Assembly: GCF_030818905.1 (NCBI RefSeq)
Contig: NZ_JAUTAZ010000001.1
Span: forward strand, 2,852,001-2,916,000
Direction of reading: 5' to 3'
DNA: 64,000 bases
Origin: Microbacterium sp. SORGH_AS_0888
GTDB lineage: Bacteria; Actinomycetota; Actinomycetes; Actinomycetales; Microbacteriaceae
The notes beneath the pieces are model-generated. The model made no database searches. It saw nothing but the letters and a program-made list of their open reading frames with translations, and was not told where the DNA came from. Below, one piece after another: positions 36,722 through 44,166 of the stretch (positions are counted from its first letter, which is position 1; each line of letters begins with the position of its first letter). Made by a program: the position numbers and the translations under genes.

Positions 36722-36787
36722 CGGCGGGACCCGTTCGCGGGCGGAGGCGACCAGTCGTTCGTGAGGCTCGGCTCCTATGATGGCGCC

Positions 36788-37753
36788 ATGCGCCCGGATT
36801 GGAGACCCGACGTCCTCGGCGCCGGGTTCGCGCAGTGCACGCTGACCGTGGGCGAGGCTGCTCCCGCGCCGACCGTGGCGACGCTCGTGCGCCGCCTCCC
36901 CTCGCCGCCCGCCATGTGGGCGGGCCCGCTGCGCGGCGTCGACGTGCTCTACGTGCACGGCTGGTCCGACTACTTCTTCCAGCGTGATCTCGCGACCGCC
37001 TTCACGCGGATGGGGGCGCGGTTCTTCGCGCTCGATCTGCACGGCTACGGGCGCAGCCTGCGTCCGGGGGACGTCCCGGGCTACGCGGTGTCGCTCGACG
37101 AGTACGACGCGGACATCGACGCGGCGCTGGAGGCCATGGGCACGCGCAGAGGCCGCCGGCTCGTCCTCGTCGGGCACTCGACGGGCGGGCTCGTGCTCAC
37201 GCTGTGGGCGGCTCGCCATCCGGGTCTTGCGAGCGCGCTCGTGCTCAACAGCCCGTGGCTGGAGCTGCAGCTCGGCTCGTGGGGCCGCCAGGCGATCGCC
37301 CCGCTGATCGCGGCTCGGGCGCGCGTGCAGCCGCAGGGCTCTCAGCCGGTCGTCGACCTCGGCTTCTACACGCGTGCCCAGCGCGAGCTCGGGACGCTCC
37401 CCGACGCACCGGCGGGCTGGCGACCCGAGCGGGGCTTCCCCACGCATCCGGGCTGGTTCTCCGCGATCCTCGCCGGGCACGCGACGGTCGCGGCGGGGGT
37501 GGATGTCGGCTGCCCCGCCCTCGTCCTGCTGTCGGCGCGGTCGACGCCTCCGCTGCGCTGGTCGCCCGCGATGACCTCGACGGACTCGGTGCTGGTGGTC
37601 GACGACATCGCGAGGGCCGCGCTGCGGATCGGCTCGGTCGTGACGATCGCTCGCATCGACGGGGCGATCCACGACGTGTTCCTGTCGGCGCCGGAGCCGC
37701 GGGACCGCGCCTACGCCCTGCTGCGCCGCTGGGTCCCCGCCGCCCTGTCCTGA
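36788..37753 (+). CDS. Alpha/beta hydrolase (serine esterase/lysophospholipase type)
   Basis: A 321-residue alpha/beta hydrolase: YVHGWSDYF supplies the oxyanion region, GHSTGG the nucleophile serine near residue 135, and GAIHDVFLS the likely catalytic His. The sequence resembles monoacylglycerol lipase-like proteins. ATG 36788 was chosen over GTG 36761 because TATGAT at 36776-36781 ends six bases upstream. Last host gene before the integrated element. Confidence 0.85.
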   Translation: MRPDWRPDVLGAGFAQCTLTVGEAAPAPTVATLVRRLPSPPAMWAGPLRGVDVLYVHGWSDYFFQRDLATAFTRMGARFFALDLHGYGRSLRPGDVPGYAVSLDEYDADIDAALEAMGTRRGRRLVLVGHSTGGLVLTLWAARHPGLASALVLNSPWLELQLGSWGRQAIAPLIAARARVQPQGSQPVVDLGFYTRAQRELGTLPDAPAGWRPERGFPTHPGWFSAILAGHATVAAGVDVGCPALVLLSARSTPPLRWSPAMTSTDSVLVVDDIARAALRIGSVVTIARIDGAIHDVFLSAPEPRDRAYALLRRWVPAALS

Positions 37754-37767
37754 GGCGGCCGAGCGGG

Positions 37768-37784
37768 GTTAGCGGTAGTTGGTG
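37768..37784. repeat. attL core
   Basis: GTTAGCGGTAGTTGGTG, identical to 47344-47360. The following seven bases (TATTGCA versus AACTGCA) differ only at two positions, so the element carries an imperfect copy of more of the yajQ end. Confidence 0.9.
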
Positions 37785-37892
37785 TATTGCATCCCGGGGA
37801 TTGCTCGGAGTTGGGGGCGATAGTGATTGGCGTCTCTACCTGGGATTTATTGACGGTTGGTGATTGGCCGTATTGGTGCTGGATTGAGGATA

Positions 37893-37913
37893 TTGCGGAC
37901 TCTTTGCGGACTC
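37893..37913 (+). promoter_or_regulatory. Putative integrase arm-type sites, left
   Basis: TTGCGGACTC occurs at 37893-37902 and again at 37904-37913, 11 bp apart and about 110 bp inside attL. The same decamer occurs once on the other side of the core at 47293-47302. Paired direct repeats flanking attP fit arm-type binding by a tyrosine integrase. Confidence 0.65.
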
Positions 37914-37955
37914 GTCCCTAGTTTCAACGACTGTGGCGCGGCTACAGTCACCCGC

Positions 37956-38156
37956 ATGGGGGAAGTGACCGGAACTGTGATCTTCGTTGCACTGATTGTG
38001 TACGTAGCGCTTGTGGGCCTTGGCCTTTGGGTGACTTACCTAATCATCAGAATGGCCGTTGTTGACGCGCTCCGCGAGCACGAGATCCGTCTAGCGAATG
38101 GCAGCATCGATGCTGAAATCGAGCGGCGACGACAGCGAGATGCGCGCAACCACTGA
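37956..38156 (+). CDS. Small membrane protein of unknown function
   Basis: A 66-residue protein with one long hydrophobic helix (VTGTVIFVALIVYVALVGLG and onward), then a basic amphipathic tail (EIERRRQRDARNH). It could be holin-like or a simple membrane anchor, but a lone one-helix protein proves neither. ATG 37956 is likelier than upstream starts, which would add an unlikely Arg/Cys-rich leader; TACAGT at 37944-37949 may be its -10. Confidence 0.55.
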   Translation: MGEVTGTVIFVALIVYVALVGLGLWVTYLIIRMAVVDALREHEIRLANGSIDAEIERRRQRDARNH

Positions 38157-38165
38157 CAAGCGGAC

Positions 38166-38471
38166 TTAGCTAGTTCCGTGGATACCCCGCCCGCGCATCT
38201 CGGCCCCATCCGTGACGTACCGGGCAGCCGCGGGAAATGCATTTAGCAACGCCTCACACAACACACGCGTCTCCGCTTCGCCGTAGTACCCAACCCACGA
38301 TCCCACCGTCCGGTCAAGCAACTCAGCGCGACCACCGGCACGCGACCGCAAATCAGCGATCACCGGACCAGGATCAACTGTGAACCGCTCGCGACAGCAC
38401 ACAGCCGACAGCTGAATCTCAAGCAACGTTTCAGGGCTCACGCGCCAGAGACTACGCCGCTCCCACGACAT
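38166..38471 (-). CDS. Hypothetical protein of the integrated element
   Basis: About 101 residues from ATG 38471 (MSWERRSLWRVSPETLLEIQ). The sequence is well-mixed and likely helical, with a central GSWVGYYGEAETRVLCEALL. I do not recognise it. The frame is open further upstream but overlaps a better-supported plus-strand gene start region. It faces the terminase genes' 3' side. Confidence 0.5.
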   Translation of the reverse strand: MSWERRSLWRVSPETLLEIQLSAVCCRERFTVDPGPVIADLRSRAGGRAELLDRTVGSWVGYYGEAETRVLCEALLNAFPAAARYVTDGAEMRGRGIHGTS

Positions 38472-38547
38472 CCCCGTAGGGTTTCTGTCCCGGTTGTCCG
38501 ACCCCCGTGGCAGGGTAGCGGTCACCGAAACCTTTGGAGGGGGACCA

Positions 38548-38757
38548 ATGTCCGAGACCACTGATTCCGAGTCGGCCCGCGAGGCTCGCGCGAAGGCGCA
38601 GACTGCGATCTTCGACGCCGTGACGGATGCCATCGCCGCAACACGTACGAGCGGCGTGCCGCTGTACAACCACGCCGGGACGATCCGCGAACTTGCATAC
38701 GCCTACCGGCTGGCGGCCGGTGGGACGCAGCCCGGATCGATCGACGTCAGGAAGTAG
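38548..38757 (+). CDS. Small hypothetical protein of the integrated element
   Basis: A 69-residue acidic, probably helical protein (MSETTDSESAREARAKAQTA). A strong ribosome site GGAGGGGG ends 4 bases before ATG 38548, supporting translation. It stops 22 bp before the convergent terminase stop. No family recognised. Confidence 0.6.
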   Translation: MSETTDSESAREARAKAQTAIFDAVTDAIAATRTSGVPLYNHAGTIRELAYAYRLAAGGTQPGSIDVRK

Positions 38758-38778
38758 CGGCAGCAGGTGCAGCGCCGG

Positions 38779-40248
38779 TTACAGGAGCACTTGCCGGCGC
38801 TGCACCTTCCGTCGCGTGTGCTCACGGAGGGCACGCACACCGAGCGCCGCGCCGATGAGCGGGGAAACGTCAGCACCGTTGACGCCGACAAGCTTCCAAC
38901 CCTTCCCGTCGTCGAACGTGGAACGGGTCGCGGCGGCAGCAGCAGCATCCAAACGCGGGTCGTAATGCAGCACCCGGCCTTCGCGGACATGTCGCACCAG
39001 CGCCTCGCACGCGAGCGTCAGATCACGGCCAGAAGCCGCCACAACGCGTTTCCGGCGCTCCACGTCACGGATACCGGCATCGCGGAGATCGCCCGTCAGG
39101 TCACCCGTACGGATCGGGTCGAACGTGACCACAACGTGCGGTGACGCGGCACGCACCCGAGCGAGCGTGTCAGCAACCCACTCAAGGCCCGGCGCAGCAG
39201 CCAGGACACGCAACCCGATACGGTTCCCCTCGAGCGGCACAACCTCAGTGAGCGTCGTCATCTCCGTGTTGTAGGTGCAGTCGACACCGATCACGCGCAC
39301 GTCACCATGAGTGAACGTGTACGCCTCATCACGGGCCGGCCACGACTCCCGAGGCACGCGCCCCGCAGCCCATCTGTGCTCATCCAACGCCAGGGCTGTG
39401 TCACCCGAGCGGCCCCACTCTCCGAGACGTTCACGACGGAACACGTCAGGGCGTGCCTGCATCGCCTGCCACTCGTCCACGATCTTGTCCTCCCGAATCA
39501 CAACGCCCAGTGACGGGTTCGTGCGTCGCCACACCGCCCGGTCGGTGGGATCGTCCCCAGGGGCAGCAGCCCACTCCGACCAGGTGAGCCGGTCGTCCCC
39601 GCCCGCATACGCGGCAGCTCGCATGTCCGCGAAGAACTCACCCTTCGCCGAATACGGTGGCGTGCCGGTGAGGATCAGTTGCGTCCTGGCGTCACCCTGC
39701 CCGGAAAGCGTGGGCATCATCGCACCCATCGTCAGGTAGTCCAGTTCCTGCGCCTCATCAGCGATGATCGTGCGGAACCCGAGGCCACGGGTCGCGGACT
39801 TCGACCGGGCGGTGAACTTCACCTCAGCACCGTTCGTGAACACGATCTTCTCCTGGCCGTTCGCGGTCCGAACCGTGTCGACAAACGCGGACAGCTCCGC
39901 GGACGCGTCGAGGATCGCCCGGAACCGTTGAAACGACTCCTGCATGGTCCGCACCTCATGCGCAGTCCACAGCACCCGCTCACGCAACAGCAGCGCCTTC
40001 GCGAGCGTCACCACCTCAAGCACCACACCCTTACCCGACTGACGCGCCACAGCCAGGCCGTAGCGGGTCGCAGCCCACTCACCATCAACCCGAAGCCCAA
40101 GAATGCGGCGCACCTGTTCCGCCTGCCACGGCAACAACGTCACACCCGCCGTCGCAGCGAGCTCCACAGCATCGTCCGCAGTCGACGCATCAGCGATCAC
40201 CGGGACCACCTCAAACGTCGGCGTCTGCACCCCCAGAAGCCCATTCAC
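38779..40248 (-). CDS. Phage terminase large subunit
   Basis: A 489-residue packaging motor: WQAEQVRRIL adenine-binding region, a Walker A variant ARQSGKG at residues 68-74, Walker B TIIADEAQE (Asp164, Glu165), coupling motif LILTGTP, and a C-terminal nuclease domain with VIGVDCTYN and VVTFDP acidic motifs. It matches the Terminase_1-type large subunits of tailed phages. It overlaps the small subunit gene by 4 bp. In a normal prophage a portal gene would follow; here the element ends within 1 kb. Confidence 0.9.
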   Translation of the reverse strand: MNGLLGVQTPTFEVVPVIADASTADDAVELAATAGVTLLPWQAEQVRRILGLRVDGEWAATRYGLAVARQSGKGVVLEVVTLAKALLLRERVLWTAHEVRTMQESFQRFRAILDASAELSAFVDTVRTANGQEKIVFTNGAEVKFTARSKSATRGLGFRTIIADEAQELDYLTMGAMMPTLSGQGDARTQLILTGTPPYSAKGEFFADMRAAAYAGGDDRLTWSEWAAAPGDDPTDRAVWRRTNPSLGVVIREDKIVDEWQAMQARPDVFRRERLGEWGRSGDTALALDEHRWAAGRVPRESWPARDEAYTFTHGDVRVIGVDCTYNTEMTTLTEVVPLEGNRIGLRVLAAAPGLEWVADTLARVRAASPHVVVTFDPIRTGDLTGDLRDAGIRDVERRKRVVAASGRDLTLACEALVRHVREGRVLHYDPRLDAAAAAATRSTFDDGKGWKLVGVNGADVSPLIGAALGVRALREHTRRKVQRRQVLL

Positions 40249-40502
40249 TTCGCACCTCGAGCCGCTCGCCGCTTCAACAACTCATCCACCGACGACACCG
40301 CAGCACCAGCCCCGTCGAGCGAACGCAACGCCGCCTCGATGTCGAGCATCACACGGGCAAGAGTCCCCGTCTCCCGAGCCGAGTCCGTCGCGTCAAGACG
40401 GGCCGCGACGATCTCCCGCAGCGCCCGCAACCGTGCCGTTGCATCGTCAGGATGGTCCGTGATGGCCCGCAGCATCGACCGAATCTGTGTCGTGTCTTCC
40501 AT
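40245..40502 (-). CDS. Probable terminase small subunit
   Basis: An 85-residue, mostly helical, charged protein just upstream of the large subunit and overlapping it by 4 bp. The position and size fit a short TerS of HNH-associated phages; the sequence alone (LRALREIVAARLDATDSARE) is not diagnostic. It would select the DNA to package. Confidence 0.6.
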   Translation of the reverse strand: MEDTTQIRSMLRAITDHPDDATARLRALREIVAARLDATDSARETGTLARVMLDIEAALRSLDGAGAAVSSVDELLKRRAARGAK

Positions 40503-40619
40503 GTGGTTACTCCTTCTGAAAGGGCCGCAGAACGGCTCACAGCGCCCCGCTTGGTGGTGGGAAGCCCTTGGAGGTATCTCCTGGGCCTGCGGGTGTGCGC
40601 TGGGGTGGGGGCGGGAGGG

Positions 40620-41063
40620 TCAGCCCCCTGGGGTGGTGAAGATGTGGGTGGGTGTCTCGGTGCCTGGTACCGCGTAGCCTGCGAGTGTTTCGCCTTCGTT
40701 TGTCTTGGGCACCCATAGTCCGGCGGTTGCTTTCTGTCGTGGCTGTCGTGTTGTCCGCGGTGCCTGTTTCGCGCCGGCGCGTTCGTTGCATACGGCGTGG
40801 GATTGCACGGCGTTCTCGCGGCTGTCGGTTCCGCCTGCCGCGTGGGCGATGATGTGGTCTGCGTGGAATGCGAGCGGTCGTGGTTGACCGATTTCCCACC
40901 ACCGCCCGTCTGCGCGTGCGTCTCGGTCTGCTTCTGCCTGGGTTCGGTAGTCGATGGGTCCGAGGGCTCCCCGGCATAGGTGGCAGGGGAGGTTGTGTTT
41001 CCGGCCTTCTTCTCGGATGGCGCGTGCGATCTGCCGCCATGTTCGGGTTGCTGTGCGTGACAT
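40620..41063 (-). CDS. HNH endonuclease
   Basis: A 147-residue protein with an HNH core: CHLC zinc ligands at 27-30, FHADHIIAHAAGG (His67, Asp69, His70) and SHAVCNERAG (Cys92, Asn93). HNH proteins beside terminase are needed for packaging-terminase cleavage in cos-type phages. The 117-bp gap to the small terminase gene holds no visible gene. Confidence 0.87.
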   Translation of the reverse strand: MSRTATRTWRQIARAIREEGRKHNLPCHLCRGALGPIDYRTQAEADRDARADGRWWEIGQPRPLAFHADHIIAHAAGGTDSRENAVQSHAVCNERAGAKQAPRTTRQPRQKATAGLWVPKTNEGETLAGYAVPGTETPTHIFTTPGG

Positions 41064-41136
41064 CGCGTGGGCCTCCGGTGAGTGTGTGGCTGGGTCGGGG
41101 TGGGGCCGGCACGTCGGCCAGCCCCACCGGGGGTGG

Positions 41137-41970
41137 TCAGAGGATGACGGCTTGTTCTTCGGCGAGGATGGTGACCCTGTTTGCCATCTGCGCGGACCGT
41201 GTACGCCGTTCGAGGGCTTCCGGGGTGGCGAGGCTGAAGGTCACCCCCTGGTATTCGCCTCGTGCGATGCGGATGAGGGTGCGGTCGATGTCGCGGTCAG
41301 CGTCGACCAACAGCCACTTGATCGTGTTGCGGCGTCCGGTGTCGGCGTCTTTCACCGGGCGGGGGCCGTTCAGCGCGCCCCTGACAGCGGATGCGGGGGT
41401 GTCCACGACCGGCACGTCGACGATGGCGAGGATGCGGGACGCGCGCGCGTTCACGTAGTCGATGTGGTTCGGGGCAGCGAACGTGAACGCGGCCAGGGCT
41501 GCAAGCGCGGCCTGTGCCTCCTTGAACGCCTCGGTCGTGTCCTGGTCGAACGCGATCTCCCTGTTGAGGGGGTCCTTGTGGTCGAGCTTCTTCGCTGCGT
41601 CCGTGAGTCGCTTCGTCACGGTATTGAACGGGCGGGTGAGGTCCTTCGTGGCCTTCTCACGGAGCGTGTCGATGCGCTCAAGCGCGATCGCGTCGATGGT
41701 GCGGTTGACGATGTCGCGGAGACTGTCAGCAGCGGTCGCGCGGGCGGTGTCACGGATCGCGTCCTCGAGGAGCTTCTTCGCGTCGCGTTCCCCGTCGACG
41801 GCGAGGGTGGCGTACTTCACGGCGACGTCGTGCGCGGTCGGTTCTTCACGGAGCAGGGCGGAGAACGCCGATACCCGGTTCGGGGCGGTGAGTCCTGCCG
41901 CCTGGTAGGCCCGGTCGATCAGGTCGCGGGCGTTGAGGTGGTTGAGGGTCTCGGGGTTGTAGATGCTCAT
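41137..41970 (-). CDS. Hypothetical protein with MSIYN start, element-specific
   Basis: A 277-residue, largely alpha-helical protein (ARDLIDRAYQAAGLTAPNR near the start; long Ala/Glu/Lys/Arg helices mid-way; NTIKWLLVDADRDIDRTLIR near the end). No family recognised. Its first five residues and the surrounding bases equal those of the three 66-residue repeat genes upstream, and its ATG overlaps the stop of the third copy (ATGA), so it is the last member of a coupled series. Confidence 0.7.
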   Translation of the reverse strand: MSIYNPETLNHLNARDLIDRAYQAAGLTAPNRVSAFSALLREEPTAHDVAVKYATLAVDGERDAKKLLEDAIRDTARATAADSLRDIVNRTIDAIALERIDTLREKATKDLTRPFNTVTKRLTDAAKKLDHKDPLNREIAFDQDTTEAFKEAQAALAALAAFTFAAPNHIDYVNARASRILAIVDVPVVDTPASAVRGALNGPRPVKDADTGRRNTIKWLLVDADRDIDRTLIRIARGEYQGVTFSLATPEALERRTRSAQMANRVTILAEEQAVIL

Positions 41971-42167
41971 TCGTTCGTTCCGTTCTGGTTGAGGAGCTGG
42001 GTGAAGATGTCCGCGCCGGCCTGCTGGATAGCGGCTTTGCGGTCGTGTTCGGCTTGGATGAGTGCGGCGGCGTGCCGTTTCCGTTCCGCGGCGGCATCGG
42101 CGGCCCGCTGGAATACCTGCGCGCCGGTTTCCGGGTCCTCGAATCCGAGGGTGTTGTAGATGCTCAT
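41967..42167 (-). CDS. 66-residue repeat gene, copy nearest the terminase
   Basis: A 66-residue protein (MSIYNTLGFEDPETGAQVFQ, then an Ala/Lys/Arg-rich helix and IFTQLLNQNGTNE). It likely forms a short coiled coil. The stop overlaps the start of the 277-residue gene, and its own ATG overlaps the stop of the identical upstream copy. Function unknown. Confidence 0.75.
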   Translation of the reverse strand: MSIYNTLGFEDPETGAQVFQRAADAAAERKRHAAALIQAEHDRKAAIQQAGADIFTQLLNQNGTNE

Positions 42168-42364
42168 TCGTTCGTTCCGTTCTGGTTGAGGAGCTGGGTG
42201 AAGATGTCCGCGCCGGCCTGCTGGATAGCGGCTTTGCGGTCGTGTTCGGCTTGGATGAGTGCGGCGGCGTGCCGTTTCCGTTCCGCGGCGGCATCGGCGG
42301 CCCGCTGGAATACCTGCGCGCCGGTTTCCGGGTCCTCGAATCCGAGGGTGTTGTAGATGCTCAT
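42164..42364 (-). CDS. 66-residue repeat gene, middle copy
   Basis: Encodes the same 66 residues as the flanking copies; no base difference is visible over the 197-bp unit. Because 197 is not a multiple of three, each copy sits in a different frame, yet each restarts through ATGA overlap. Confidence 0.75.
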   Translation of the reverse strand: MSIYNTLGFEDPETGAQVFQRAADAAAERKRHAAALIQAEHDRKAAIQQAGADIFTQLLNQNGTNE

Positions 42365-42561
42365 TCGTTCGTTCCGTTCTGGTTGAGGAGCTGGGTGAAG
42401 ATGTCCGCGCCGGCCTGCTGGATAGCGGCTTTGCGGTCGTGTTCGGCTTGGATGAGTGCGGCGGCGTGCCGTTTCCGTTCCGCGGCGGCATCGGCGGCCC
42501 GCTGGAATACCTGCGCGCCGGTTTCCGGGTCCTCGAATCCGAGGGTGTTGTAGATGCTCAT
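42361..42561 (-). CDS. 66-residue repeat gene, first copy in the transcript
   Basis: Same protein as the next two genes. It is preceded by a 52-residue gene whose stop overlaps this ATG. The in-frame sequence further upstream is open but belongs to other frames. Confidence 0.75.
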   Translation of the reverse strand: MSIYNTLGFEDPETGAQVFQRAADAAAERKRHAAALIQAEHDRKAAIQQAGADIFTQLLNQNGTNE

Positions 42562-42716
42562 TCGGTGTCCTTTCGGATGATCGAGATACGTACTGAGTGC
42601 GGCCACCCGTCGATACGGATCCGCCAGTCGTCGGTGGTGAGCAGGTGTGCCACGGCGAGCAGGTCGCGGTTGCCGAGGAAGTTCGATTTGTAGTGCCAGC
42701 GGGTCCGCACCGTCAT
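42558..42716 (-). CDS. Small basic hypothetical protein
   Basis: A 52-residue protein (MTVRTRWHYKSNFLGNRDLL...IRIDGWPHSVRISI). The stop overlaps the start of the first 66-residue repeat gene (ATGA), which supports it. However, its N-terminal third is antisense to the start of a Bro-N-like sequence (42682 onward), so part of it may be created by that insertion. Confidence 0.45.
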   Translation of the reverse strand: MTVRTRWHYKSNFLGNRDLLAVAHLLTTDDWRIRIDGWPHSVRISIIRKDTE

Positions 42717-42990
42717 GGTCGATGGTGAGCCGTGGTTTGTTGCGAAGGACGCCTGCGACGTGCTGGGAATCAGCAAGTACCGTGACGCGGTTGCACAGCT
42801 CGCCGCCGATGAAAGGGCATCCACGGCGGTGGACACCCTTGGTGGGCGTCAACGGATGGCTGTCGTCAACGAACCAGGGCTGTACGCGCTCATGTTCATC
42901 AGTCGCTCGCCGAAGGTTCGTCCGTTCCAGCGTTGGGTGACGCATGAGGTGTTGCCGCAGATTCGTCGTACGGGCGAGTTCCATCCATCG
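42682..42990 (+). pseudogene. Bro-N (antirepressor N-terminal domain) remnant
   Basis: Plus-strand translation gives VRTVMVDGEPWFVAKDACDV, RMAVVNEPGLYALMFISRS and FQRWVTHEVLPQIRRTGEF, a clear Bro-N DNA-binding domain of phage antirepressors. An in-frame TAG at 42691-42693 follows FDL at the position where family members read FDF/FEF-x-G, so the N-terminal strand is cut off. Homology stops after IRRTGEF, with no C-terminal domain. It is antisense to the surrounding operon. A short product from ATG 42715 is conceivable. Confidence 0.75.
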
Positions 42991-43088
42991 CGGTGTGCAA
43001 GACGGCTGAGTTGGCGGAGTGCGGGCCGAGCGCCCTCGGGGACGTAGATCGCATCGCAGCGGTCGCAGAGCATCACGGAGCGGATCAT
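42849..43088 (-). pseudogene. Truncated small phage protein, 3' part replaced by antisense Bro-N sequence
   Basis: Starts MIRSVMLCDRCDAIYVPEGA, with a CxxC zinc-like pair, and overlaps the stop of the upstream gene (ATGA), so the start is genuine. From about 42985 downward the frame is simply the reverse complement of the Bro-N fragment (RRICGNTSCVTQRWNG), so the original C terminus has been lost. Confidence 0.6.
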
Positions 43089-43267
43089 CGGGGGTGCCTT
43101 TCTGCCTGTTGTGTGTCGATGCGCTGAAGGCGCGGGAACACGTCGCATGTGTCTTCGTGGAGTGCCTGAACAATGGGTTCTCGACTGGTCGGGTGCTCCA
43201 CGACTCGGGTCCACGGGATGCACCCGCCGCAGGTCTCGAGCCAGACACGGTGGGGTCCGATGCTCAT
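43085..43267 (-). CDS. Small hypothetical protein
   Basis: A 60-residue protein (MSIGPHRVWLETCGGCIPWT...) with a CGGC motif that may bind metal. ATG 43267 overlaps the stop of the replication protein gene and its stop overlaps the next start, so it is part of the coupled leftward operon. No family recognised. Confidence 0.6.
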   Translation of the reverse strand: MSIGPHRVWLETCGGCIPWTRVVEHPTSREPIVQALHEDTCDVFPRLQRIDTQQAERHPR

Positions 43268-44088
43268 GCGGCTGCATCCCATTCGAGATGCGCGGGTACC
43301 GCGCCGTTGAAGTACCAGTCCTTCGTGGCCTGGCTGAGTTCATCGAAGAGTGGTGTGCCTTCGTCGGGTCCGTCCCAGTTGCCTGCCATGCCGACGTTCT
43401 TCAGGTACTGGCGGATCTGTTCGGACGCCTGCTTCTTCGTGAGCTTTCGCCAGCGGGCGATCATCTCGTCGTTTGGGATGTGCCAGGTGATGCAGATAGC
43501 GAGGTCGCGGAGAAGCGTGACCTGCTTCTCGGTTGCTGAATCGTCCGGAAGATCGAAAGAGACATCCTCGGGTCCGCTTTTCAAAGCGGACGTTAAATCT
43601 GATGTATTGATCTTCTGAAGAGTGGTCTTCTTAGTGGCACTCGGAGTGCCTACCCCTGGGGTCTGGGAGTGCCTACCCGGTGTCTCGGAGTGCCTACTAT
43701 TTGTTTCTGCATCCGCAGGTAGGCACTCGGAGTGCCTACTTTTCCGCTTGGGGATCCGCTGTCCGCGGGCCGTTCGAGCCCACATGTCTTCGGGCGCTGT
43801 GCGTGACGGAACGGCCACGGTGTACTCGTTGACCTCGTTGCGTCCCTCGTGCTTCGCGCGGCGAACGCTGATGAATCCGCGCTGCTCGAGTTTGGGGATC
43901 GTGCGCTTGACCGTCTCCCGGGAGACTCGTGCGCGATCCGCAATGGTCGTCATGCCGACGGTCCACTTCCCTGTCTGCGGGTTACGGAACCGCAGCAGGA
44001 CGATGTAGATCGCCAGTTCGTGCAGCGTGAGGTCGCTGTCGTCGATGAGCCAGTTGGGCAGCATCACGAATCCGTCGGTGCTCTTCAC
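43264..44088 (-). CDS. Replication initiator-like protein with N-terminal helix-turn-helix
   Basis: A 274-residue protein. Residues about 18-80 form a winged helix-turn-helix (LTLHELAIYIVLLRF, MTTIADRARVSRETVKRTIP, LEQRGFISVRR), as in phage and plasmid replication initiators. A flexible middle has repeated RHSE/RHSQ-TP motifs, coded by iterons. The C-terminal part (KQVTLLRDLAICITWHIPND, KLTKKQASEQIRQYLKN) resembles actinophage proteins of this type. Lambda O-like initiation is inferred from the embedded repeats, not shown. Confidence 0.75.
   Translation of the reverse strand: MKSTDGFVMLPNWLIDDSDLTLHELAIYIVLLRFRNPQTGKWTVGMTTIADRARVSRETVKRTIPKLEQRGFISVRRAKHEGRNEVNEYTVAVPSRTAPEDMWARTARGQRIPKRKSRHSECLPADAETNSRHSETPGRHSQTPGVGTPSATKKTTLQKINTSDLTSALKSGPEDVSFDLPDDSATEKQVTLLRDLAICITWHIPNDEMIARWRKLTKKQASEQIRQYLKNVGMAGNWDGPDEGTPLFDELSQATKDWYFNGAVPAHLEWDAAA
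43636..43739. repeat. Iteron-like repeats inside the replication gene (putative origin)
   Basis: GGAGTGCCTAC occurs at 43643, 43666, 43687 and 43729 (starts), spaced 23, 21 and 42 bp, close to whole helical turns. The first is part of the palindrome GGCACTC-G-GAGTGCC (43636-43650), and the last of a perfect 10-1-10 palindrome with arm GTAGGCACTC (43719-43739). An AT-richer stretch (about 43578-43635) adjoins and could serve as the unwinding element. Confidence 0.7.
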
Positions 44089-44166
44089 TGGTCACCTCCA
44101 TTCGGTATGTGACGGGCCAGGCTCCGTGGAGGAACCCGGCCCGTGTTTATTGGGTTTGTGTGTGCG

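Larger units (their letters stand above)
41967..42557. repeat. Three exact 197-bp tandem repeats
   Basis: Units begin at 41967, 42164 and 42361 and appear identical base for base. Each holds one complete 66-codon gene. Such identity implies very recent duplication, gene conversion, or an assembly artefact. Confidence 0.9.

Noticed and set aside
33398..37672. A minus-strand frame of over 1,400 codons without stop
   Set aside because: It lies antisense to five well-supported genes (menG, polyprenyl synthase, reductase, hydrolase); its protein is Arg/Val/Asp-rich with no domains. Such frames are a by-product of high GC.
36788..37753. MenH (SHCHC synthase) candidate
   Set aside because: An alpha/beta hydrolase near men genes, but its length (321 aa), lipase-like GHSTGG context and separate promoter do not show MenH-specific features; no MenH is called in the window.
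37956..38156. Holin
   Set aside because: A single-helix 66-aa protein with no endolysin next to it; calling it a holin would be speculation.
41967..42557. CRISPR-like array
   Set aside because: The 197-bp units are coding, contiguous and have no spacers.
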